Shown here in pieces: positions 24,901 to 36,900 of a stretch of 64,000 nt of DNA. The DNA lies in the NCBI GenBank assembly GCA_032158295.1, contig CM063260.1, positions 9,156,767-9,220,766 of the forward strand, in the 5' to 3' direction. The position numbers and the translations under genes are program-made. A model generated the notes under the pieces. That model was given only the letters and a program-made list of their open reading frames with translations, ran no database searches and was not told the DNA's origin. The stretch's first letter is position 1, and every line of letters starts with the position of its first letter. Source of the stretch: Pycnopodia helianthoides (lineage: Eukaryota > Echinodermata > Asteroidea > Forcipulatida > Asteriidae).

Positions 24901-27900
24901 GCATTTCTAGCATTTCCTTGCCTAAATCAAACCTGTTCATACAAATGTTTTTGCTTCTTTCTCCTGCAAAGATCCTTTCAGATGAGGAAAAGAGATCTGA
25001 GTATGACAACTTTGGTCATGTGACTTCAGGCAACCAACCTCGTCAGTACCATAACGACCACTTCTCTAACTTCCATTTTGGTCGTGGATTTGACAACTTT
25101 CAATTCCGGTTCACCAATCAGGGTTCATCAGGTTTTGATCCTCGTAGAGTCACCCTTGAGAAATTTGAGAATGGTGTTTTACCAGAGAGTCATCGCAAGC
25201 CATATTTGTTGTTTGTTACGGGTGATTGGTGTTTCAGTTGTGTTAGGGTTGAGGGTGTGTGGAATGAGGCTGCTGCTGATTTAGAAACACTTGGTACGTT
25301 ATCTTTGTAAATCAATTTAAATCAATTAAAGGAACATTACAGAATAGGGAAGAAAAAAACTTGTAAAATAACTTTTTGATCACAGATTTACATAAAACTT
25401 TAAAAAAACAAAAAAACTGTCTAATGATGATGATAGTAGAAAACATCCCTTGAAATATTTCTGTCTGAAATTCCATATTTGATGAGAAATGAATAAACTA
25501 ATTTTCCGATTGGAGTTTATCGCTCAGTGAGCATTTTTTTCATTTAAAAAAAATCTATATGATTTCATGCAAATGTGTAATCGGCTTTTCACTATTTTCT
25601 CGTGACCCACATGGCCGATCGATCTCAAACTTCTACAGGTTTGTCAGTTTATGTATATGGGGGATTACATAAAGTGCTTACACTGCCAGCAACTGTTTTG
25701 TTAGCAAAAACCAATTCTGTAATGTTCCTTTAATGCAAGCAACTGGCACTAACAATCGGTTTCCATTTGTTTGTTTGATACTTTTCTGTCATTCTGAATA
25801 GCGATGAGTAAGTTTCAGTGAGCACTATTCCAGACTCTGGCCAAGCTGGATTATGGTTGCTGTTTGTTGAATCATGTCTCACCTTTACTTCAAAATAGGT
25901 GTGCTAGGCTAATCTTTCAGATGCCAAAACACTCTCACACTTCACCACGTATTTCAGTAACTTTACTGTCTACAACATATTGAGTTGTGCTGCTTGTGCT
26001 CATTAATTCAGTGAGCCAGGTTATCTCTCTTCACTTCTTGCAATCCAAGACTGCTCTTAATCCCTTTAAAGTTCTGATGCTATAGCCCTTGTGGTTGGAA
26101 ACTCACGCAAACAGGCCGGTGAAGGAGCATTCTATAGCAGCCTTCTGCTTATGGAACTGCTGTCCTGTCCCAATCAGAAACTCAGAAACTGATCTTTCAT
26201 CCAAAACACTTTGAAGACCAACCTGCTTGCCAGTCACTCTGTAATTGGTTTATCTTCTTTTATTACCTTTATTGCCTTGTATCCTTTGGCAGTTTATAAT
26301 AAAATTACTGTTGTTAGGCCAAGTAAAAAAGAATACCAGTTGATTGTCCAGGTTTTTTCAAAAAGAGGAGGATGAGGGCCTTTTTATTTTTGATTTCTTT
26401 CGAAGGTGGCCGCCAAACATTTTAATTCAAACTGGCCACCAATTCTTCAGTTTAACGTCACCACTTACTTTCTGTAGTTACAAGTTCTAAAAGATTGGTA
26501 AGTTTAATGAAAAATACACAGAAAATGTGTCTTTTGGAAGAAAAAAAAGTAAAATAAAAATTAATAAAAAAAAGGATGCGGCCTCAAAAAAGGATGAGGG
26601 AGGGGACGATCAACTGGTATTTTTTTTATTTGGCCTTATATTGTTACCATTTTCCAAAGGAGTTTCATCAGGATAGTTGAACAACTTTAATAATTCAACC
26701 AAAAGTGTAGAATTTCACAAAATTTGCAAAATATATTAGATAAATCATGCTTGTCACCTGAGTGAAAAAGTGAACTGTATCCATGTAATTTAGTAATGAA
26801 CAAGATTATTTTGTCCACTTTGAGTCACTTGTTACAAAAATTATCATACATGTACATTTCAATTTTTCAAATGTAATAAAAGTTTCACATTGTCTTTTTA
26901 GTGTTCCAAATGTATATTTGATTGAATAACTTCACACTTTCAATGTAAATGTAGGTGTGGGCATGGGAACAGTTCATGGGGACTACAGCCGTCCTCTGCT
27001 GAAGAAAATTGGAGTATACCAATGGCCATCCATCGTTGGTATCATCAATGGCAAGGTTTATAGCTTCAGCAGAAATCACATCAGTAAAGATACACTCAAG
27101 GAGTTTGTACAGGGTCTCCTTCCATCTGATGTTGTATCCAGAGTAAGTCTAATGCTGAAGAATTAGCTAGAATAATTCAACATTAACCAGTTGGGTTTGG
27201 CATTACAAACAGGTTTGGCATTCCTATTTTTTTTACGATACTAAAGCATTAACCAAAATGTTGTCAAAATGAAACCATAACTAAAAGACAATGAACGTTG
27301 TGTTCTTTAGTTGCTCTTATAGTTTTTTTTGTGACTCTGCCATCCCTAGGCTGTGTAGCCACCACCAATAATCGTCCATGTCACGCTGGAATCTCTAACT
27401 TACCTCCCTGCTAAGAACAGTGGAAACAATCAAAGCAGCTATTTGGTTTATCAAATTCACCCTGTATGTCAGACAAAGGAACAAAGGTCTGGATTTGGGG
27501 TTTTATACAAGTATCCCCTATGTAAAGAATGAATTTGATGGTTAATTCCAAAGTCTTTTTGTCCGTGTCTGTACCGGGCCAATGAAGCATGACACCACAA
27601 TGGCATGCAGGATGACAATACTTGATGAACCTTCCCAGCAAGTGAATCCATTATGTAACACCCAAATACATACTTGTCATTTGATTGGAGGATTGTTTAA
27701 TAGGTCTTGCATCATTCATAAAAACATTACATGGCCTATATCATAAACTGTGCATTTTTTCATACATGTTTGACCAAACCGTGCACTTTACACAGCAGTA
27801 CAAAAACACTCATGTAGTGGATGCCAGAAAATACAGTCTTGTACACTCGTACCTTGTACATGTAGTTTTCCATTCGATCAAGTGAAAGAGATCAACTTAG

Positions 27901-30900
27901 ATTATAAAACAGATCAAAGCTGTTTTGCATTTTTGCAATGGAGAGAACATTTTTATTTGTTGAATGATTGAATGTGTCCCATTCAACTCTGTTTTACCTT
28001 GTTGAATGGAAATTCTATCTTTCAACTCATTAAAATATTCTCCTGATTGCACCCTTAAACTCCTTATTTGAATTGGTCGTCCAGGTTACAGATGCAAACC
28101 AGGAGAGTTTCTTCTCAGGTTGGCAAAGTGATAACAAGCCAAGGTCTCTCCTCTTCTCTCGTCGCTCGACTCCATCTCTGCTGTACCAACTGCTAGCATT
28201 TAGGCTCCAAAATGTACACACATTTGGCTTCACTCAGATTGGAGGCAAAGACACAGCAGAGCTAGTATGGAAGTTTGACATCTCATCAACGGAACCAACT
28301 TTACTCATCTTTAAGGAAGATAGTGAGGAGTATGTTGAGAAACACCAGGTGAGGATTAAATTATTCTGTTCAGAACTTTTGTAGTCAATATGGTGATCCT
28401 TGTACATTGGACAAATGTTGGAGGAAAATTGAATACGTACATGTCCTGTATTATGTTGTTCATTTTCACGATGTGGCAAATCTGTCCAAAATAATTTTTT
28501 TAAAGTTTGTTTGTGTACACAATTCTTCAAATGTTCATTGGCGTTGATATTTTCATCAAGTTTCAGGACCTAACATGTAATAGTTTCGTAGTTACACTAA
28601 TAAGCTACAGTTTCTACTTGTTAAACTACAGTCGACTCTCGTTAATACGAGGTCCGCCGGACTAGCCCGTTTTCCTCGTTATATTATCCGATCGCGGTAA
28701 TAATCAATGCACTATGCACAAAGTGCATGACATATTGGCTGCACGTGTACACAGACAAGGCTGCTGATTCATTGCTGACGCGGGATACCAGGGAAATCTC
28801 GCTGTTGCATTTAACTGATCGCGCAAATATTTTAGCTTTCAGTTGCGATGGTTTTTTCTGCTGAAAATGCACTTCATGCACTTGTAAAACTCAATGGATC
28901 AGTATCTTTTCTGAAGATTTAACATGAATTGATGAATGCTGACTTAATATGGAATCTGCTCTATTGTTTGAACCACGCAAGCCTCCTAATCCCACCATTG
29001 TCCGGAGTTTGGAATTAACAACCTGCTCGCTGACTCGTGACTCCAGTTTCGGATCAGCATTGCTAGCGATAGCGTCCAGTTAGCACCTCTATTGATTGTC
29101 TTACAAACGATAAATAACGATTTTCAGGCTGGTGAAGGTATTTCCTTTGTTGGCCTTTTTATTATTCTCGTTACAAAAGTGTTAAAACAATAATTTGCTC
29201 ATAACGTGCCGACAAAATTTTCTCTTTTTAACCGTGTTCTTGCTACTACGGTGCTCGTATAATCCTTATTTAAATGCATTGAAACACGAACGGGGCAGTT
29301 CTGGACCGGCAAAAAACCTTGTATTAACCGGAACCTCGTAATATGCGAGCTCGTATTAATGGGAGTCGACTGTATCTTATACTCCACATGCATTTTAAAG
29401 GTAAATTCTAAATGTATTGTACTAACATTTTTTTAGCCAATATTAATGCATTGTTTCCATGAATCCACAGTCATTGAAGATTGACATGTCACTACTTGAA
29501 ACAGCTATCAACAGTAACCGGTACCTATTTGTTCCCCGGTTAACTTCACAGCAGTTATATGAAAATATCTGTGTAGAATCACCGGTGGTTTATGGACGAA
29601 GGTGAGATTTTATATTGTATAACTTTTTCAAATACAATCTATGGACTTTAACTTATTTAAAATTATTAACAATACACTTTTATGTAAACATAATTTACTT
29701 AGTGTTTATGAATTGTTACTGTAGTCATGGTAGTAGGACAACATTTGTCGATTTTGATAACTTTCAAAGGTACTGAAATTTTGAAATGTGAAATCTGAAT
29801 AGATTTACCCTCTGATAATGAGCAAATGTATATAATGAAATAAATGTATCCTGATGATGAGCAGAGTATACAAACCATATCAACAGCTCTTCTCAGAGCC
29901 AACACTCCTCCCAAAAGAGATTGACACAAGGTTGCACCCACAATCTTTCAAATAATAGTTACTTCTTATCATCCACACCATACAAAGCTTCAAACATTAC
30001 TTAAATATCTCCCTTATAATTTTGTTTATAAATTAGTATAATTGATTGATGAAAGATTGCAGAATGGAGTATTTGTTTGGCACATTCCTCATGGAAATAT
30101 AGTCCACAATATATTGATGAACTATGCAGCACGCTCTTAATTAATAAATACCTTTGTGATGCACAATTGTCTTTAAAACTCTAAAGTAAAAGTTTGAACA
30201 TTTCACTTCCTTGATTGTTATCAGTTGAATGAAACTGGTTCTTTTAAATTGACCCAAACTGGGTGATGCAGGTTTCTTCAGGTACAGAAGTTCTTTTCAA
30301 AACATACTGTTATCTATTACACATGTGTGTGTTATAATCATTGTCTGTTGTTGATGATCAGCTGGGTCTAGTGATTCGTGTTCAACATGTTCAAGTTGAT
30401 TATTTTGGTTTGACCCTACCCTGATGTGTGATAAGCATTGTACTCTAAGTGCTTGCTGAGGCCTGCCAGTACTTTTGGGGTTGGATTGGACCCCTGACCA
30501 CCATATTCTACAGCAGATGTCTTAACCACTAGGACATGAAGCATGCCGATGGTGCCAGGCCAGTTGGAATCCTATATTTAGCAGCGGACCAATAATTTAG
30601 AATGTTTGAGTTTGAAATACTCTCAGGCCCTTTTTAAGGCTCTGGCTAGCTCTGGCTAGGTTCTGGCTGGGGTCTGGCTGGGTTCTGGCTAGGTTCTGGC
30701 TGTGCTTTAGGCTCTATCCACCTGTTTGAAGCCCCCTACTGAAATTGCAAAACAACTGATGCAGCCTAAGCCACAGCCAAAGCCTTTAAAAACGGCCTTT
30801 TGTTTTGTTCTTAATTCTCAAGAGTGTCTTATTTCTTATCTCTTTAGTCTCTGCATCATTCTTATAACCAAGAATCCCTCCATGCATAAGGAACATCTAG

Positions 30901-33900
30901 ACTCCTTCAGGAATGCTGCTAAGACTCTAGACTCATTCCCAGAGGGTACTCACTTTGCCCATATCTACCAGGATACACAAATAGAGTTAGTTAAGACACT
31001 TGGGAAGAAGGTTGATCTTGATATGGAAAGCCCAGTACCAGTGAGTAGAACATGAGATACCTTTTGAATGATATTAAAGGGAAGTCATTAACTTTTCACT
31101 GCGCCTTTTTATGAGTTCAAACCAATGAGTCAAATCAAAGAGAAAGGACAGTAGAAGGAGTTGGAACTTACAGAGCTCAATAGAGATCAGTTGGCTATTG
31201 ACCCAATTCACCCGATGTCATCATTACAACAATCTTGGTTGCGCCAATTTGGGAATCACTGCCCTGTATGTTATACAGTGAAGTACGAAATTTAGGCAAT
31301 GCGGCATTTACACTGTTGGCTTATTACGTGTTGACTCCCAAAAGTCATGGGATGAGCATGGCACAGTTGCTGCGTATGACATTGGTGCAAATGGTCAATA
31401 ACAACTACTGCATAAACCCTCTGTGTAGGTTTTGCATTGTAGCATTTGATGGTGGTAAACCAGCACCCATGCAATGAAAAATGCTTTGTAACATTTTTTT
31501 GATGTCATTTCGCTGCACAGCAAATAAGATTTCTTCACATGCGCAGTCGAGTATAGTACACTGTGGTTCATAAAGACGCAAAGAGATTGTTTGGACAGCT
31601 TTTTGTCAACCTGCCTTTTATTAAGAAATTGATATTAATGCAATCAAACATTAAATAGACTCTTATAATGGCAGACCATGGATAGACAGTTTCATTATGT
31701 GTGGTTTGTGTAAACAGCTCAGACAACTCTGCACAACATTGTACGTGTACCAGTAGGAAATAAATGTCTTACGTCAAACTAATAAAAAGACACTGTTGAC
31801 TTTTGTGTAGGTTCTTATCCTCTGGAGACAAAATGGCAGGAAAGTGAAATATGATTGGCTGCCTGATGGTTGGCATGGCAACGAGCCTGATGAAGACAAG
31901 AAGCAGTTGGTCCTTTTCCTACAGCAAGTTAAAGATGGATCTGTTATTTTAGGTATCAAGACAACATTGCCCGAACTTCTAGACGAGAATGCTCCGGTAA
32001 GAACTCTTGAAAATGTTTTATTTATCTTAAGAAGTATCATGTATTGGGTTTTGAGGCATTGCATGGTGAGGTATCAATATATATTCGGTTTGCGGTAACA
32101 CCATGTGTATAAATATCTACTTTGCTGTGTAGATTTGTTCTTTAGAGAACTTGTCTTACTATTTTGAGGCACAGTCTCCTGACGATGACTAGAGCAAGCT
32201 AGTCGAAACGTTGAGTGAAACGGAAAGGCCAAATTATACAGAGTGATTGTATTCTGCGACAATGCACGATCGAAATGCATTCAATATTTGTTTTATGTAA
32301 CATACCCTTAGAACCTTGTTATGTGATGTTTTTTCACAACAAATACAAAAAAGACACAGAAACTGATCTACCCCATACTCTGAAAATTTGTCAAACCCCT
32401 TCTAAAGGGCCTGTCACACCTAACCGATTCGGCTCGCCGGAGCTATACCGGAGCACACAATTAACAACGGCGAGAAAATCTGTGGAGCTTCGTTCAGAAA
32501 GCACTTGAAAAATCACAATTGATGCGGAGTGATACCGTTGTACTGCCGATGCACTACCGATTTGTTACCGAAGTGCTGCCGAAGCCGCACCGCTGCAGCG
32601 GCCACTTGACCAATTTATAAAAATATGGGCCACTCCTGGAGAATCTCACCCTTCCTGCCGTAGACGCCAGTTAGTACATCATTAGTACATCGTTAGTACA
32701 TCGTTAGAACATCGTTAGTACATCGGCAGGACTACGGTATCACATATGTACCAGTACAGAGAGCCACCAGATCCATTACGGGGCGCTTCGGGTGCTGTAC
32801 CGACATTAACGAAGCCATACCGGAGTACTGCCATTGTAGTCCCGTTGCTCACTCCGGCAGCGCAACGGCAGAAATTTAAAGATATGTATATGTAAGATAT
32901 GTCATGTACATGTACGCTGGTTGGCTTTAGAGTACAGCGTATGGGTGCTGGAATTCCAGTTCAACTGACTCTAGTCAATTTTGTCTTTGTTCAACCCTAA
33001 ATTATTTTAAATTTACCCAGGCAGTTTCCCTTGTGGTTTGTTAGTCAATATTTATGTTCTGTATAAATTTCTGAAAGAGTGGCTCTTTACCGTTCACTTT
33101 ATTATTTATTATTTGTTTTTGTAATCTAGCATTGAAATTTATTCCCTTTTTGTATTTTAGCATTTTATTGTGCAATGGATTCAAGGTACATGGAGACAAA
33201 TCACAGGTTATACCTCATACGTGAAGCAATTCATCTTTTCTGCATGGTAAGTCAGTGTAACATCAATCAATCAATCAATGCAGTGTCCATGTATGCTAAT
33301 TGGTTGCCTAAACAGAAGCTACGGTTGGAACCATGGTCAAACATACATTGTGTGATTTAATAAGTTCAAATTTTTCACACATTTATTGGTTGAAGTAGCG
33401 TATGAACAATTGAGAATGTGTCAATGCATTCAGCTCAGAGCACCTTAGTAATGGTGGCATAAGAGAATGTGTCAATGCATTCAGCTCAGTGCACCTTAGT
33501 AATGGTGGCATAAGAGAATGTGTCAATGCATTCAGCTCAGTGCACCTTAGTAATGGTGGCATTAGAGAATGTGTTAATGCATTCAGCTCAGTGCACCTTA
33601 GTAATGGTGGCATAAGAGAATGTGTCAATGCATTCAGCTCAGAGCACCTTAGTAATGGTGGCATAAGAGAATGTGTTAATGCATTCAGCTCAGTGCACCT
33701 TAGTAATGGTGGCATAGAGAATGTGTCAATGCATTCAGCTCAGTGCACCTTAGTAATGGTGGCATTAGAGAATGTGTTATGCATTCAGCTCAGTGCACCT
33801 TAGTAATGGTGGCATTAGAGAATGTGTTAATGCATTCAGCTCAGTGCACCTTAGTAATGGTGGCATAAGAGAATGTGTCAATGCATTCAGCTCAGTGCAC

Positions 33901-36900
33901 CTTAGTAATGGTGGCATAAGAGAATGTGTCAATGCATTCAGCTCAGAGCACCTTAGTAATGGTGGCATAAGAGAATGTGTTAATGCATTCAGCTCAGTGC
34001 ACCTTAGTAATGGTGGCATTAGAGAATGTGTCAATGCATTCAGCTCAGTGCACCTTAGTAATGGTGGCATTAGAGAATGTGTTAATGCATTCAGCTCAGT
34101 GCACCTTAGTAATGGTGGCATTAGAGAATGTGTTAATGCATTCAGCTCAGTGCACCTTAGTAATGGTGGCATAAGAGAATGTGTCAATGCATTCAGCTCA
34201 GTGCACCTTAGTAATGGTGGCATAAGAGAATGTGTTCAATGCATTCAGCTCAGAGCACCTTAGTAATGGTGGCATAAGAGAATGTGTTAATGCATTCAGC
34301 TCAGTGCACCTTAGTAATGGTGGCATAAGAGAATGTGTCAATGCATTCAGCTCAGTGCACCTTAGTAATGGTGGCATTAGAGAATGTGTTAATGCATTCA
34401 GCTCAGTGCACCTTAGTAATGGTGGCATAAGAGAATGTGTCAATGCATTCAGCTCAGTGCACCTTAGTAATGGTGGCATAGAGAATGTGTCAATGCATTC
34501 AGCTCAGTGCACCTTAGTAATGGTGGCATAAGAGAATGTGTTAATGCATTCAGCTCAGTGCACCTTAGTAATGGTGGCATAAGAGAATGTGTCAATGCAT
34601 TCAGCTCAGTGCACCTTAGTAATGGTGGCATTAGAGAATGTGTTAATGCATTCAGCTCAGTGCACCTTAGTAATGGTGGCATAAGAGAATGTGTCAATGC
34701 ATTCAGCTCAGTGCACCTTAGTAATGGTGGCATAAGAGAATGTGTTAATGCATTCAGCTCAGTGCACCTTAGTAATGGTGGCATTAGAGAATGTGTTAAT
34801 GCATTCAGCTCAGTGCACCTTAGTAATGGTGGCATAAGAGAATGTGTTCAATGCATTCAGCTCAGGCACCTTAGTAATGGTGGCATAAGAGAATGTGTTA
34901 ATGCATTCAGCTCAGTGCACCTTAGTAATGGTGGCATAAGAGAATGTGTCAATGCATTCAGCTCAGTGCACCTTAGTAATGGTGGCATTAGAGAATGTGT
35001 CAATGCATTCAGCTCAGTGCACCTTAGTAATGGTGGCATAAGAGAATGTGTTAATGCATTCAGCTCAGTGCACCTTAGTAGTGGTGGCATACATTACATG
35101 CACGCTTCTTTTTGTTACTTGGGTCACTTTCATATTGCCAGTAAGCAGACATATTCTGCTTACAATTTTCTACATGTATTTCATAACCACATGCTTAGGA
35201 TAAACAAAAGGAGTTTGGCAGTTCTTGTACATTAAGTAGATATGTGACGTAACAGTGCAAATTCTATGTGCTTACAAAAACATGCTTTCAAATCTTGTTG
35301 ATTGTTTGTGAAGTACACTTTTGCTGACACACATTCTGCTGCAATAAGCCCACACAAATTTGCCTCCCAATAAAAAGCTTTATGTAACTATCGCGTCTTT
35401 TAGGGGGACTTTGGCTCTATATAAGTTTTTGTTATTATTATTATTATTGTCCCCTAGTCTTAGACACTGGCTAAAATGCTTACCTTCTTGTATTGCATTG
35501 TGTACTGTAATTAGTACAATATTAAAAGAGATGATTTGATTCATTGTAGAAAGTGTTTTTGTTTTGATGGCAGGAGTGAATCGTCCATAGCAGTGGTTGT
35601 GGTCATAGTATATCTACTTGCATTCTTTCTTGCCTTTGCTGGTCTTCTCAACACAGGGTGAGTAGAATATTATGAGTTATCACAAAAGCGCGAGTGGAAT
35701 GCAAAAGAAATTATGCTTCTGCATCCCTTAGCCAACAAGGCCAAAGGCCGTGTTGGATATTGAACGCAGACGCGCTATTTTTTCCATATTCCACAAGTGT
35801 GCGTGTGATAACTAATTTATCTTCAAGCAAACTTGACACGCAGATTAATGCAATACGTGGTGTTGGAACAGCCGTTCGCTTTGTGTTTAGCTTAAAAAGC
35901 AGAGTATGCTGAGTTAGAACAGCACAATACACAGGGTGTTATACGAGCCGTGCAATGTAGGTTTATATCACACCTCTTGTTGCTATGAGTTGCCAAATCA
36001 GAATCGAGGATTCAAGTTTGCTTGGAGATTATTACTTATAAAATTTGAATGCATCCTTCCTTCCTTCCTTTCTGAGAAGTGCAGCCTCACATGTATGAGG
36101 ATTAGATGCATTGCATGTAAGTGCAGTAATATGTACAGATAGTGCAAGTAAAAAAGGTTCTTGTTGATGAGTTACTTCAGTGGAAGATCCCTCAGTGCAA
36201 GCTTGAAGTCGTCAAGTGATTTGTACTCTGCTGGGTCTACTGTAAGACTGTTCCAGTCCCGAATGGTGAGACATGTGAGATGGAAGAAGGAGTTAGTGTA
36301 CACTGAAGATTTAGTGTGTGGGATGACATAAATAATAATAATAGTGGCTTCTTATATAGCGCTCATATCCGTCACTCAGTGACGCTCAAGGCGCTTCAAC
36401 AGTCAGTATTTTCCTGCAAGGTATAATGTGGAGCTACGTTTTAAAGTATTAGACCTGTTCCTTTACATAGCACCAAGTAATGGTTTACAAGGTGCTGTGG
36501 CGCAATATGCTGCCAATCAAACCAGGAACACACGGGACCAACGGCTTTACGTCCCATCCGAAGGACGCAGCAATAATGGTTAAGTGTCTTGCTTAAGGAC
36601 ACAAGTGTCACGACCGGGACTCGAACCCACACTCTGCCGATCAGAAACACCAGAGCTTGAGTCCGGTGTTCTTATCCGTTCGGCCACGATATGCCATCAA
36701 ACATATCAGGATGTGTGACCTCTGGTTGATTTAGTTTGATGGGTGAGGTATTGGCTCCAAGCAATGTCAACTAAACTGTCGCAGATTTTGAACATCATGG
36801 CCAGGCGACTGTGTAATAGTGTCACAATCGACGTGATTGAGTTCTTGATAAGCAAACTTTCAACTTATTATTTTGACAGAAGTCTGAGAATGATTCAATG

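Noticed and set aside
24795..24971. Upstream part of the frame that contains DNAJC16 exon 3
   Set aside because: It is read-through from the intron and a MITE. The AG at 24970-24971 gives an exon that joins exon 2 in frame.
33412..35094. Possible CRISPR array
   Set aside because: There are no unique spacers between the repeats, the copies are directly adjacent, and the surroundings are clearly animal DNA.
33383..35235. Long frames of 17-residue repeats on both strands, up to about 240 codons
   Set aside because: They are by-products of a 51-bp minisatellite whose unit is divisible by three. Single-base indels break the frames, and the array is inside a DNAJC16 intron.
36613..36696. tRNA-Leu gene on the minus strand (also at 39427-39511)
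   Set aside because: The tRNA-like part is continuous with a SINE body present twice, and the acceptor stem does not close, so these are SINE heads and not tRNA genes.
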